From an uncultured Clostridia bacterium (GTDB lineage Bacteria; Bacillota; Clostridia; TANB77; CAG-465): a stretch of 64,000 bases of DNA. Every line of letters starts with the position of its first letter. The first letter of the stretch is position 1. Below the pieces are notes generated by a model that was given only the letters and a program-made list of their open reading frames with translations, was not told the DNA's origin and did not search any database. A program made the position numbers and the translations under genes. Location: contig CAOYAN010000003.1 in assembly GCA_948562205.1 (NCBI GenBank), positions 15,736-79,735 of the forward strand. The letters are read 5' to 3'. Shown in pieces: positions 17,283 through 26,946 of the stretch.

Positions 17283-18041
17283 ATGGCTAAAAAAGGTAAA
17301 AAGAAAAATGCAGAAGAAGTTGTAATAAAAGTAAGTAATTTAACAAAAGAATTTACTATTTGGGAAGATAAAGCATACTTTTTAAAAGAAAAACTTGGAA
17401 ACTTAAAAAGAAATAAAAAAAGAAAACATGTGGTATTACATGATATATCATGTGATATAAAAAAAGGTCAAACTGTTGCATTAATTGGTGTTAATGGAAG
17501 TGGTAAATCTACACTTTTAAAACTTATGACAAGAATCATATATCCTGAAAAGGGAACAATTGAAATAAAAGGTAAAATATCAAGTTTGTTAGAGCTTGGA
17601 GCAGGTTTTAATACTGATTTTACTGGTAGAGAAAATATTTATTTTAATGCATCTATGTATGGGTTAGGTAAAAAAGATGTAGATAAGATAATAGATAAAA
17701 TAATAGAGTTTTCTGAACTTGGAAAATTTATTGACTCTCCAGTTAGAACATATTCATCTGGAATGTATATGAGACTTGCATTTTCAATTGCTGTAAATGT
17801 TCAAGCTGAAGTATTATTAATTGATGAAATACTTGCAGTAGGAGATGCACATTTTCAGTCTAAATGCTTAAATAAAATGCAAGAATTGAAAAAAGAAGGA
17901 AAGACAATGGTATTTGTATCTCATAATATATCTCAAGTTAAAAGTTTCTGCGATAGGGCTATATGGCTAAAAGAGGGAAGAATTAGAATGGATGGAGACG
18001 TAAATGAAGTACTTGAAGAATATATAAAAGAGCAAGGATAA
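17283..18041 (+). CDS. Polysaccharide ABC transporter ATPase (TagH/Wzt-like)
   Basis: A 252-aa nucleotide-binding subunit. Walker A is GVNGSGKST (69-77), the signature is YSSGMYMRL (157 onward), Walker B is VLLIDE with LAVGD, and the switch His is in FVSHN. The N-terminal 50 residues with VSNLTKEFTIWEDK and a basic stretch match the TagH/Wzt/RfbB branch. It stops soon after the ABC core, so it lacks the C-terminal carbohydrate-binding domain of E. coli O9a Wzt. That argues against chain-end recognition. AGGAGGTG inside the permease gene is its ribosome site. Confidence 0.94.
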   Translation: MAKKGKKKNAEEVVIKVSNLTKEFTIWEDKAYFLKEKLGNLKRNKKRKHVVLHDISCDIKKGQTVALIGVNGSGKSTLLKLMTRIIYPEKGTIEIKGKISSLLELGAGFNTDFTGRENIYFNASMYGLGKKDVDKIIDKIIEFSELGKFIDSPVRTYSSGMYMRLAFSIAVNVQAEVLLIDEILAVGDAHFQSKCLNKMQELKKEGKTMVFVSHNISQVKSFCDRAIWLKEGRIRMDGDVNEVLEEYIKEQG

Positions 18042-18069
18042 ATACTATTTTAGAAAAGGGTTTGTTATT

Positions 18070-19842
18070 ATGAAAAAAAACAGTAGTATAAAAATTAGTT
18101 TTTTTAATGCAGATAAAAAAAGAGAGAAAGCATATAGTAAGTTCTTTGTAGAAGAAGAACTTACTAATGCAAGTGTAAAAATAGAAGAAATAAAGAGAGA
18201 ATGTGATTTAGAGTTAAATGAAAAACTTTTAAATGATTATGTAAAATTAGAATATTTGTATGAAAATGGTGGACTATTAATAGATGGAAATTTTGAGTTT
18301 ATTAGTAGCCTTAAAAACTTTTATATGAATGAGTTTTTTATAGCATTTTGTGACACTGAAAACATTTCTACTAATATTATGTTTGCAAAATCTAGTAAAA
18401 ATGAGTTTATAAAAAATATATTAGATGAGATAAAAAAAGGTGATATAGATAATTTAACTGATATTATATCAAAATTATCAAATAAGGATTTAAGACATAA
18501 TTTTAATGGTTTAGTTAAACTAGATAATGGTATACTTATATATCCTTATGACTATTTTTATCCTATAGATTATGAAAGAATAGGTAAAACTTTTTCAGAT
18601 AATACAAAAGCAATTTATTATGAAAAGGACTTAAAAATACCTTTTAAAATAAAATCTAAGAGAAAAGTATTAAAGAGTGTATCACCATCTTCATACAAAT
18701 ATTTTTTAAGTATGTTAAGTGGTGTAAAAAATTCTGTAGGCTATAGGAAATATCTACTACAACAGGATTTAAAGAAACACTTTACTGTTAAGGCTGATCC
18801 AAATATTGAAAATACCTTAGCTGTACTTGATAAATATATAGAGGAAAATAAAAAATCAGTGGATGGTAAACTTCCTATAGATTATATTATAATTCATAAT
18901 CCTAGATGGCTTGGGGTAACTTCTGCTACAAAAGAATTATTTGAAAATTTACTTCCATTAGAAGAAGTATATATTGATGACAATGCAGAAAAAATAGCAG
19001 AAAAAATAGTTGAGAGCAAAGTATCACAAGTAATATTTAGTGCATTTGATTACGGTTGGGATAGGATTGCAACTAAAATTAAAGCTAAAAATAAAGATAT
19101 AAAAATAAAAAGTTTTTGGCATGGAAGTCATTCTCAGGTTATTGAAAAGATAAACTGGGAGACTAATGTTATGGTAATCAATCTTCATAAAAAAGGTATA
19201 ATAGATGTAATGGGTACATGTAAAGAAAGTATGTTAAATTTTTATAAAGCTCAAGGATACAAGGCTGCATTTATTCAAAATACAGTTAATTTTACTGATG
19301 ATATAAAAAATAAATTAAAAGAGGCTAAGAAAAAAGATAATGGAAATATAAATGTAGGGCTTTATTCTGCAGGAACTGATTGGAGAAAAAATACATATAC
19401 ACAAGTTATGGCAACATCTCTTTTTGATAATGCAGTATTAGAACTTGTACCACTAAGATATGAAGTACAAATGAGTGCTGCTAAAAATGGACTTAAAACA
19501 GTCGGGGAGTATTCACACTTAAAAAGAGAAGATTTACTTGTTAAAATGGCAGAAAATGATATAAATATTTATGTAACATTTTCAGAATGTGCTCCAATGC
19601 TTCCAATAGAAAGTTTAGAGGCAGGAACTGTATGTCTTACTGGGAATAATCATCACTATTTTAATAATACAAAACTGTATGATTATTTAGTTGTAGAAAG
19701 AGAAGATGATGTAGTGGCAATATATGAGAAGATGAAGTTTGCACTTGAAAATAAAGAGGAAATTTTAAGTCTTTATAAAGAGTGGAAAGAAGAATATGAT
19801 AAAGTAAGTATTGCTAGTGTTAAAGAATTTTTGGAGATGTAG
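18070..19842 (+). CDS. Two-domain glycosyltransferase: degenerate GT32-like plus GT4-like
   Basis: A 590-aa protein. Residues 1-180 resemble a GT32/capsular sugar-transferase domain (VKLEYLYENGGLLIDGNFEF), but the usual DxD is DGN here, so that domain may be inactive. Residues about 270-590 form a GT-B-like domain: YIIIHNPRWLGVTSATKELFE, FWHGSHSQV, VGLYSAGTDWRKNTYTQ, NIYVTFSECAPMLPIES, EAGTVCLTGNNHHYF. This second half is clearly homologous to the whole of the next protein. The enzyme likely adds sugars to the polysaccharide exported by the adjacent ABC system. Donor and acceptor unknown. ATG 18070 after AAAAGGG. Confidence 0.75.
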   Translation: MKKNSSIKISFFNADKKREKAYSKFFVEEELTNASVKIEEIKRECDLELNEKLLNDYVKLEYLYENGGLLIDGNFEFISSLKNFYMNEFFIAFCDTENISTNIMFAKSSKNEFIKNILDEIKKGDIDNLTDIISKLSNKDLRHNFNGLVKLDNGILIYPYDYFYPIDYERIGKTFSDNTKAIYYEKDLKIPFKIKSKRKVLKSVSPSSYKYFLSMLSGVKNSVGYRKYLLQQDLKKHFTVKADPNIENTLAVLDKYIEENKKSVDGKLPIDYIIIHNPRWLGVTSATKELFENLLPLEEVYIDDNAEKIAEKIVESKVSQVIFSAFDYGWDRIATKIKAKNKDIKIKSFWHGSHSQVIEKINWETNVMVINLHKKGIIDVMGTCKESMLNFYKAQGYKAAFIQNTVNFTDDIKNKLKEAKKKDNGNINVGLYSAGTDWRKNTYTQVMATSLFDNAVLELVPLRYEVQMSAAKNGLKTVGEYSHLKREDLLVKMAENDINIYVTFSECAPMLPIESLEAGTVCLTGNNHHYFNNTKLYDYLVVEREDDVVAIYEKMKFALENKEEILSLYKEWKEEYDKVSIASVKEFLEM

Positions 19843-19851
19843 GTGGGGATT

Positions 19852-20901
19852 ATGAATAGACATGTAAAGAAAGTATTTACTATTTTTAAGTATCCTAAAA
19901 AAAGTGTAAGAGCTGTATTAGACAAAATAGAGAAGTATAGTAACAAAGATTATATTGTTTTTTATAATCCTGAATGTGTAGGCATTATGAATTCTGTAAA
20001 AGAACTATTTGAAAATACTATTATGTTAAATGAATTATTTAATAAAAAACAAATAGAAAATATAGCAGAAAATATAGCAAGAAGCAATATAAAGCAAATA
20101 ATTTTTGCAACACAGGCTCATGGTTATAAAGCTTTAGCAGAGAAAATAAAAGAGAAAAATAGTAAAAAAATTATAAAATATATGTGGCATGGTAGCCATA
20201 GTTTATTTGTAAATAGAGATGAGGAATACTTCCTTGAGAGTATATTAGATTTAGAAAAAAGAGGTATTGTAACAAGTATTGGATTTTTAAAGGAGAGTAT
20301 GGCAAAATACTATTTGCTTAAAGGGTATAATTCATGTTTTGTTATGAATACTATAAATTCTATTAAGCCAAAGTCAAGTAAGATATCAAATGATAAGATA
20401 AAAGTTGGTATTTATTCTGCAGGGGATAGATGGGAGAAAAATACATACAATCAGCTTAGTGCATGTAGCCTAGTTGATAAAAATCTTGTGGTAGATACCA
20501 TACCTGCAACAGATCTTTTTAAAAGCTATTGTAAATTAATGAATATAAAGTGTGTAGATGATTTAAAAGGTTCTGTATCAAGAGAGGAACTACTAGATAG
20601 AATGAGTAAAAATACTATTAATTTGTATGTTACTTTTACAGAATGTAGCCCAATGATTCCTTTAGAGAGTATGCAAGTAGGTGTACCATGTATTGTTGGA
20701 GATAATAATCATTATTTTACAAATACTAAACTTGAGAAATATTTAGTTGTAAAAAGTGAAGACAGTATTGATGAGATAGCGGACAAAATGAAGTTATGTA
20801 TTGAAAATAGAGATGAAATAATTAGGTTATATAAGGAATGGAAGAAAGAATATGACTTGAAAAGTAGAGATAGTGTAAAAAAATTTTTAAGCATAAAATA
20901 A
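19852..20901 (+). CDS. GT4-like glycosyltransferase, paralogue of the preceding C-terminal half
   Basis: A 349-aa protein. Start is ATG 19852; an upstream GTG at 19843 lies within the AGGTGGGG ribosome site. It aligns along its length with residues 270-590 of its neighbour: YNPECVGIMNSVKELFE, MWHGSHSLF, VGIYSAGDRWEKNTYNQ, NLYVTFTECSPMIPLES, GDNNHYFTNTKLEKYLVV. The glutamate-containing TECSPMIPLES segment is in the place of the EX7E nucleotide-sugar motif of GT4 enzymes. A tandem duplication followed by gain or loss of the GT32 part is inferred. Part of the export operon. Confidence 0.78.
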   Translation: MNRHVKKVFTIFKYPKKSVRAVLDKIEKYSNKDYIVFYNPECVGIMNSVKELFENTIMLNELFNKKQIENIAENIARSNIKQIIFATQAHGYKALAEKIKEKNSKKIIKYMWHGSHSLFVNRDEEYFLESILDLEKRGIVTSIGFLKESMAKYYLLKGYNSCFVMNTINSIKPKSSKISNDKIKVGIYSAGDRWEKNTYNQLSACSLVDKNLVVDTIPATDLFKSYCKLMNIKCVDDLKGSVSREELLDRMSKNTINLYVTFTECSPMIPLESMQVGVPCIVGDNNHYFTNTKLEKYLVVKSEDSIDEIADKMKLCIENRDEIIRLYKEWKKEYDLKSRDSVKKFLSIK

Positions 20902-20910
20902 GGGGGATAT

Positions 20911-22731
20911 ATGGAAAATAAAACTAATAAAATAATACATTATTGTTGGTTTGGCGGTAATCCATTATCAGAACTTACCAAAAAATGTATTGAAACATGG
21001 AAGAAGTTTTTGCCAGACTTTGAAATAAAAGAGTGGAATGAGAAAAACTTTGATGTTAATCAGTGTGTATTTGTAAAAGAGGCATATGAACAAAAAAAAT
21101 GGGCTTTTGTTGCAGATTATTGTAGATTTAAAGTATTAGAAGAATATGGCGGAATGTATCTAGATACTGATATGGAAATTACAAAAGATGTATCTAAATA
21201 TTTAGAACATGAATTGTTTCTTGGATGTGAAGATTCTAAAATGATAAATGCTGCAGTTGTTTGGGCAAAAGATAAAAATAATAAAGATATATCAAATATA
21301 GTTAAAATATATGAATCTATGGAAAAATTTAATCCAACAGATGATTTATATGATATGAGTGTACCAAGAGTACTTACATCATATTTTGAAAAATATGGGT
21401 TTGATAAAGAATTAGATAAAATACAAGTATTAGATAATGGAAATGTATATATTTATCCAATGGAGTATTTTTATCCACTAAGTTATGATTATCAGCATAA
21501 TAAATTTACTGATAATTCATGTATGATACACCATTTTGATGCTACATGGATATCAAAAATGGAACTTTTTAAAACTAAGATGAAGAGAAAAAATATGACA
21601 TGGCTTGTGTATATTATAGATTTCTTTATTGCTATAAAAAATAAAATAAGATTTTTTTGCAATTATAGGGATATAACTATATTTATAACAATGTTTCTTA
21701 TAATGATTAGTTTCATGTTTGCAATTAAACCCATAAATAGTGGTAGTGTAATCTATGATCTATTGAGTAGAAATAGTTTCGTGTCAGTAATGCAAATAAT
21801 AATTACATCTGCTCTTTGGACTTTTCTTTGTGCTAAAACTCGTAATACATCTTTAAATTTTTATTGTGATAAAATGACAAATAGAGATATTACTAGTGAA
21901 GTGTATAAAGAGATTAAGCTAAACCTTACTCAAACTATAAAGTTTCAAACAGCAGAAAAAATAATATATGTTATTGAGTATATATTAACTTTAATTGTTG
22001 CATTGTTCCCAATTTTGGAAATATTTACAATAATTCCAAGTAGTATACATAGTATATTATATTTTGTGCTTATGACATTAAATCTATATTATATATATAT
22101 GGGAATTTGTAAAAATTTTAAATATAGAATATTAGAACTTGTACCATATGCAATAGTACTTGCTTTACTTACAGTAGTACTTCCAAGCACAGGAATATTT
22201 ATATCTTTAGTTTCTTTTTTATTTATTTTATATAATTTAATAAAAAAGAAAGTGAAAACTAAGAGAACAAAATCTTTTGTTATTTCTTATATAGTAGCAC
22301 TAATAGTTTTTGTTATAGGAAATTTTGCAGTACTAAATATAAAAAATGTAGGAAAAATAGAGTTTAGTAGTGACATATTATCATTTGATAGAGTAAATGA
22401 GTATGATGAATATTTTGTAAAATCAAATGAATTAACAGAGTTTAACGCAGCAAAAGATTTATTTTCAAATAGAATAGATAGTTTTACAAGTAAAAATAGT
22501 ATTTTTATTGTTAAAAATTTATATGTATATTTATCTATTATTTTAAGTATAGTTTTAATGTTTATAAATAAGAAAAGAGAATATATATTTTTAGCAATAC
22601 TTGTAGTATTAAATTCTATATATATTATGCAAGTAAATATATATAGTAGTTTATATTTTGCGATTTTTACAAGTTTTGTGCTAATACTATATATCATTAA
22701 TTCAATTATAATTAAGTTTTTAAGTAAGTAA
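20911..22731 (+). CDS. GT32-type glycosyltransferase fused to a polytopic membrane domain
   Basis: A 606-aa protein. Residues 1-235 are a capsular-polysaccharide-type transferase: KIIHYCWFGG, ETWKKFLPDFEIKEWNE, VADYCRFKVLEEYGGMYLDTD with an intact DxD, and HHFDATW. Residues about 250-606 hold nine or so hydrophobic segments with a soluble loop near 480-540, a domain I do not recognise. The fusion would tether the transferase to the membrane or couple it to a transport-like domain. ATG 20911 follows AAGGGGG. It lies in the same operon as the two preceding transferases. Confidence 0.75.
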   Translation: MENKTNKIIHYCWFGGNPLSELTKKCIETWKKFLPDFEIKEWNEKNFDVNQCVFVKEAYEQKKWAFVADYCRFKVLEEYGGMYLDTDMEITKDVSKYLEHELFLGCEDSKMINAAVVWAKDKNNKDISNIVKIYESMEKFNPTDDLYDMSVPRVLTSYFEKYGFDKELDKIQVLDNGNVYIYPMEYFYPLSYDYQHNKFTDNSCMIHHFDATWISKMELFKTKMKRKNMTWLVYIIDFFIAIKNKIRFFCNYRDITIFITMFLIMISFMFAIKPINSGSVIYDLLSRNSFVSVMQIIITSALWTFLCAKTRNTSLNFYCDKMTNRDITSEVYKEIKLNLTQTIKFQTAEKIIYVIEYILTLIVALFPILEIFTIIPSSIHSILYFVLMTLNLYYIYMGICKNFKYRILELVPYAIVLALLTVVLPSTGIFISLVSFLFILYNLIKKKVKTKRTKSFVISYIVALIVFVIGNFAVLNIKNVGKIEFSSDILSFDRVNEYDEYFVKSNELTEFNAAKDLFSNRIDSFTSKNSIFIVKNLYVYLSIILSIVLMFINKKREYIFLAILVVLNSIYIMQVNIYSSLYFAIFTSFVLILYIINSIIIKFLSK

Positions 22732-22750
22732 TAAGAGGGAAGGAAGACAA

Positions 22751-24727
22751 ATGAAAAAGAAATATTTAATATGTCTAATTACTTTTATATTTGCTATTAT
22801 ATCAACTATAAATATTAGTATAGGAATATATGCAAGGCAATATGTAAAGTATGAATTTGGAGTAAATAACGAAGTAAAAATAGATAATGTTGTAATAAAT
22901 AATACAACTATGCCACTTAATAGATATTTAAACGATAAATTACGTATAAATAAAGATGGAAAATTAGTGGCAAAGGAAGATACAACTGTTACAATTATGT
23001 CATCAATAGTAGATGATGTACTTGTAAATTTTGATACAGAAGATTATAGTAGAGTAAATATATTAAAAAATGGAGAAATTCAAAGTATAGATAATTCACT
23101 ATATTCAAGTACTAATAGTATGAAAAATATTATTAGCAATAGTGTAAAATATGTAGGATTTTATGTAGTTTTAATATTTATAGCAAGTTATGCATTGTTA
23201 CTTGCAAGCTTTATAATTATTAAAAATGTAATGAAAAAATTAAAAGAAAATAATGTAAAGTTATTTGATGTTATAAAATTTGTTGTAAGTGTATTTGTTG
23301 TATATTTTTTAACATTTTATGTAATACTTGCAACAATTAGAGAAATTGTATTATTACCAATAATTATAACTATATTTGCAGGTATATATTATCTTAGAGA
23401 TACGATAAAAGATAATTTACACAATGCATATTTATATATTGCTGCAATAGCAGGAATTACAATGTTATTTATAATTCCACCATTTAATGTACCTGATGAG
23501 GGTGCACATTATAAAAGAAGCTTTATAGAAACCGAGACAAGAGCAAGAGGGGATATGGGATATAATAAATTTCCAGTATCAGTTGATAATTTTATGTATA
23601 AATATTATCATGGATCACACGTAGGTGATACAACTTATTCAGGTAAAAATTATTTTTCTGACATGTTTGAAGTATCAGATTATGATAAATTGACTGAGTA
23701 TGATATAAAATATTCAAATACTAAATTTTTGAGTGTATTTACATATATACCTACAATTTTAGTAATGTTTATTGGTAAAATTTTAAAGTTTTCACCACTT
23801 GTGTTATTGCTTCTAGGAAGACTTATAGATCTTGTTATAGTTATACTTTCTTGTTATATTGCTATAAAACATATACCATGCTTTAAAAAGATAGTATTTT
23901 GTGTAGCTCTATTTCCAATGGTTCTACATCAAGCAGCAGCAATTAATCAAGATTTTATGACAAACTCAATTGCACTTCTTTCTATAACACATATATTAAA
24001 GATGGCATTTGGAAAAGAGAAAATAACAAGAAATGATAATATAGTAACACTTGTACTTGCAGTACTTTTGGGAATTTGTAAATTAGGATATTTTCCAATT
24101 TTCTTTTTACTTTTACTTATTCCAAAAGAAAAAATTGAAAATAAAAAAGTATTTTATATAGTATTTATATTGGCACTAATTTTATCATTTGGTTCATCTT
24201 TTTATATTAATAAAGGTGCAGTAACAAGAAAAGACAGTCCATATTATACAATAAAAGAAGCTGTAACTTATCCAATAGACACAGTAAAAATATTCTTTAG
24301 TACAGCATTAGACAGGTTTAGCTTAGACATATTTAGGGGACTTTTTGATGGATTTGGTGTATCAACTAAGTGGCATTATGGATTATTATTATTTATTTTA
24401 ACAGTAATATATGCACTATTACTTTTTGTAAATGATGAAAATGATAAAAAACTTACTAAAAAAGAAAGAATTATTTTTCTTTTTACATCATTTGTAATTA
24501 TGCTTATACTATATGCTTCACTATTTATTGGTTGGACATATAAGGGAGCAAGAGTAATAGATGGTTTACAGCCTAGATATTTTATACCAGCAGCATTTAT
24601 ATTTTATATTGGACTTTCAAATAGTAAAATTATATTAAATGTTAAAAATAAAAATATGTTTTATGCATATGGAGTAGGTATTGTGTATCTTATCTCCTTT
24701 GCAACAATATTTTTAGGATTTTATTAA
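22751..24727 (+). CDS. DUF2142 membrane protein
   Basis: A 658-aa protein. TM1 lies at 5-28, then an extracellular domain (about 30-130), then ten or more membrane segments. The block IIPPFNVPDEGAHYKRSF is the DUF2142 signature, a GT-C-like family common in surface-polysaccharide clusters. The extracytoplasmic PDE..H residues are expected in the GT-C active-site loop. Probably transfers sugars from lipid-linked donors outside the membrane. A close paralogue follows 1 bp later. ATG 22751 after AAGGAAG. Confidence 0.8.
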   Translation: MKKKYLICLITFIFAIISTINISIGIYARQYVKYEFGVNNEVKIDNVVINNTTMPLNRYLNDKLRINKDGKLVAKEDTTVTIMSSIVDDVLVNFDTEDYSRVNILKNGEIQSIDNSLYSSTNSMKNIISNSVKYVGFYVVLIFIASYALLLASFIIIKNVMKKLKENNVKLFDVIKFVVSVFVVYFLTFYVILATIREIVLLPIIITIFAGIYYLRDTIKDNLHNAYLYIAAIAGITMLFIIPPFNVPDEGAHYKRSFIETETRARGDMGYNKFPVSVDNFMYKYYHGSHVGDTTYSGKNYFSDMFEVSDYDKLTEYDIKYSNTKFLSVFTYIPTILVMFIGKILKFSPLVLLLLGRLIDLVIVILSCYIAIKHIPCFKKIVFCVALFPMVLHQAAAINQDFMTNSIALLSITHILKMAFGKEKITRNDNIVTLVLAVLLGICKLGYFPIFFLLLLIPKEKIENKKVFYIVFILALILSFGSSFYINKGAVTRKDSPYYTIKEAVTYPIDTVKIFFSTALDRFSLDIFRGLFDGFGVSTKWHYGLLLFILTVIYALLLFVNDENDKKLTKKERIIFLFTSFVIMLILYASLFIGWTYKGARVIDGLQPRYFIPAAFIFYIGLSNSKIILNVKNKNMFYAYGVGIVYLISFATIFLGFY

Positions 24728-24728
24728 T

Positions 24729-26750
24729 ATGAAAGGAAGAAAATTAAGTATGAAAAATAGAAAAATCGTAATAGGAATTATAACACTAATCCTTTCAATT
24801 ATAGGAATGATTAGTCTAAGTATTTGTAATCTTGCAAGTGAAAATGTAAAATATAGCTTTAAATTAGATGAATATGTAACTTTAAAAAGTGTGTTTATAA
24901 ATAATAACAATATACCACTAAAAAGTCTTGTAAGTCAAAGTGAAAATTTAACTTATGATGAAGAAAAAAATGAATTAATTGGTATGGGGGAAGCAGAAGT
25001 AGCTATTAAAGCTTCCTCTATAGATAATGTATATATTGAGTTCTCAGATGTAGAAAACTATAATATTGTATTTAAAAAGAATGGAATTAATCAGGAACTT
25101 GTTGGACATGATTATAGTTATAATATATCCATGTTTAATATTATTAGTAGATGTTTTAATGGATATAGCGTAATATATTTTGTATTGTTACTTCCATTAA
25201 TGTATTTTAGTGTATATTCTATATATAACTTTTTTAATAAAGCAAAAGAAAATGAAATGAAACTTAAGAATGTTATATTTTTTATATTAAGTGTATTTAT
25301 GATTTATTTTGTAACATTTTATATTACACTTGCTACATCTGAAATACTACTTTTAGTTGTTTTAATAGCAGTTCTTGGAATTGGAATATATTATTTAAGG
25401 GAAAATATAAAAGAAAATATACAAAATATATTTATATATATGGCAACAATTATTGGAATATCTATGATATTTTTAATACCACCATTTAATGTACCTGATG
25501 AGTCAAGTCATTTTACTAAAAGTTTTATAATGGCAGATCATATAAAAGTTAGTGATAATGGTTATGCAGATATTCCAAGATTTGTTGAAGCTTTTTCAAA
25601 TAAATATTTACATAGTGTACATAAATCTGGAATAAAATATGATGGAGTAAATTATTTTTCAGATATATATTTGGGATGTAAATATTATAATTTAGAAGAG
25701 ACTGATCTTACAAATGTAAATTATACAAATACTAGATATTTACCTGTTTTACCATATTTACCATCTGTAGGTGTTATGTTTATTGGTAAGCATTTAAGTT
25801 TTTCGCCAATGTTGTTACTTATAATATCTAGATTTTTAGATTTATTTATAGTATTGGTACTTGCATATGTTGCAATAAATATCACACCTAAATTTAAGAA
25901 AATATTTTTTATTGTTTGCTTATTTCCGATATTTTTACAACAAACATCTGCAATTAATCAAGACTATTTAACAAACATATCTTGTATTTTATTTGTAGCA
26001 TATGTTTTAAAATGTAAATATAGTGAAAATTTTGTAAAAACAAAAGATAAATTAATTCTTCTTTTAATTGGAATTATAATTGCATGTTGTAAATTTGGAT
26101 ATTTTCCAATTACATTAACCATATTTTTAATACCAAATAAAAAATTTGAAAGTAAAAGAGAAGCTATACTTCTTAAAATTGGTATTTTAGCTTTTGTTTT
26201 GGTGTTATCATATATATTAAGTATTTATAGGGTTGTTAAATTAGAGGACATAACTAATAAATTTTATTCTATAGATTATATTTTTAAACATCCTATAGAT
26301 TCAATAAAAATATTTTTTAATACTTTTATTATAAGATTGCAATCAGATGTATTGTGTTCACTTGCAGATGGATTTTTATATTCTACAGTGTCACATAAAG
26401 CTACATTAAATTTTATAGTTATATTTTGTTATTTAGCTTTAATATTTGTGTATGATGAAAATAATGCAAAATTAAATAAGAAAGAAAGAATAATATTTAT
26501 AATTACTTCAATAGCTATTTTTGGAATTGTGTATTTGGCAGCATTTTCAAATTGGACTGAGATTGGAAGTAGAACAATATCTGGAATTCAATCAAGATAT
26601 TTTATTCCAGCTGTACTTACATTGTATATGGGAATATCTTCTAGTTTAATAAAATTTAAAAGTAAGAATAATAATTTAGTTTATTGTAATATTATGATTA
26701 TAGTGTATTCAATAACTATATTTACAATAATTACAAGTGTATATAGATAG
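24729..26750 (+). CDS. DUF2142 membrane protein, paralogue
   Basis: A protein of up to 673 aa with the same layout as its neighbour: TM1, an extracytoplasmic domain, then many membrane segments with IPPFNVPDESSHFTKSF. The ATG at 24729 has no ribosome site; the ATG at 24750, after AGGAAG, would give 666 aa and is likely. The pair shares many blocks (for example AINQDYLTN and AINQDFMTN, CKFGYFPI and CKLGYFPI), so it is a tandem duplication that has diverged. Last gene before a strong terminator. Confidence 0.8.
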   Translation: MKGRKLSMKNRKIVIGIITLILSIIGMISLSICNLASENVKYSFKLDEYVTLKSVFINNNNIPLKSLVSQSENLTYDEEKNELIGMGEAEVAIKASSIDNVYIEFSDVENYNIVFKKNGINQELVGHDYSYNISMFNIISRCFNGYSVIYFVLLLPLMYFSVYSIYNFFNKAKENEMKLKNVIFFILSVFMIYFVTFYITLATSEILLLVVLIAVLGIGIYYLRENIKENIQNIFIYMATIIGISMIFLIPPFNVPDESSHFTKSFIMADHIKVSDNGYADIPRFVEAFSNKYLHSVHKSGIKYDGVNYFSDIYLGCKYYNLEETDLTNVNYTNTRYLPVLPYLPSVGVMFIGKHLSFSPMLLLIISRFLDLFIVLVLAYVAINITPKFKKIFFIVCLFPIFLQQTSAINQDYLTNISCILFVAYVLKCKYSENFVKTKDKLILLLIGIIIACCKFGYFPITLTIFLIPNKKFESKREAILLKIGILAFVLVLSYILSIYRVVKLEDITNKFYSIDYIFKHPIDSIKIFFNTFIIRLQSDVLCSLADGFLYSTVSHKATLNFIVIFCYLALIFVYDENNAKLNKKERIIFIITSIAIFGIVYLAAFSNWTEIGSRTISGIQSRYFIPAVLTLYMGISSSLIKFKSKNNNLVYCNIMIIVYSITIFTIITSVYR

Positions 26751-26809
26751 TAAACAAGCTTATAGTTTATGATAAAATTACTAATTTATTAAGTGTAAAA
26801 GTATTATAT

Positions 26810-26866
26810 GTTACTACTTAGATATTATATTTTCTTTTGGAATTTTCTAAGTAGTAACAAATTTTT
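26810..26866 (+). terminator. Terminator of the export/glycosyltransferase operon
   Basis: A 13-bp perfect stem (26810-26822 with 26846-26858) is followed by AAATTTTTG. Confidence 0.8.
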
Positions 26867-26898
26867 GTATAAATTAGTAAAAAAATAGATAAAATTAA

Positions 26899-26927
26899 TT
26901 GAAAAAGAAATTAATATATAATATAAT
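26899..26927 (+). promoter_or_regulatory. Promoter of the GT2 operon
   Basis: TTGAAA (26899-26904), 17 bp, TATAAT (26922-26927). Confidence 0.75.
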
Positions 26928-26946
26928 GTTGATGTAAAATTTTAAA

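Noticed and set aside
22287..22697. Minus-strand reading frame opposite the GT32-membrane fusion gene, and several similar ones.
   Set aside because: They arise from AT-rich sequence opposite real genes, lack ribosome sites and show no family motifs.
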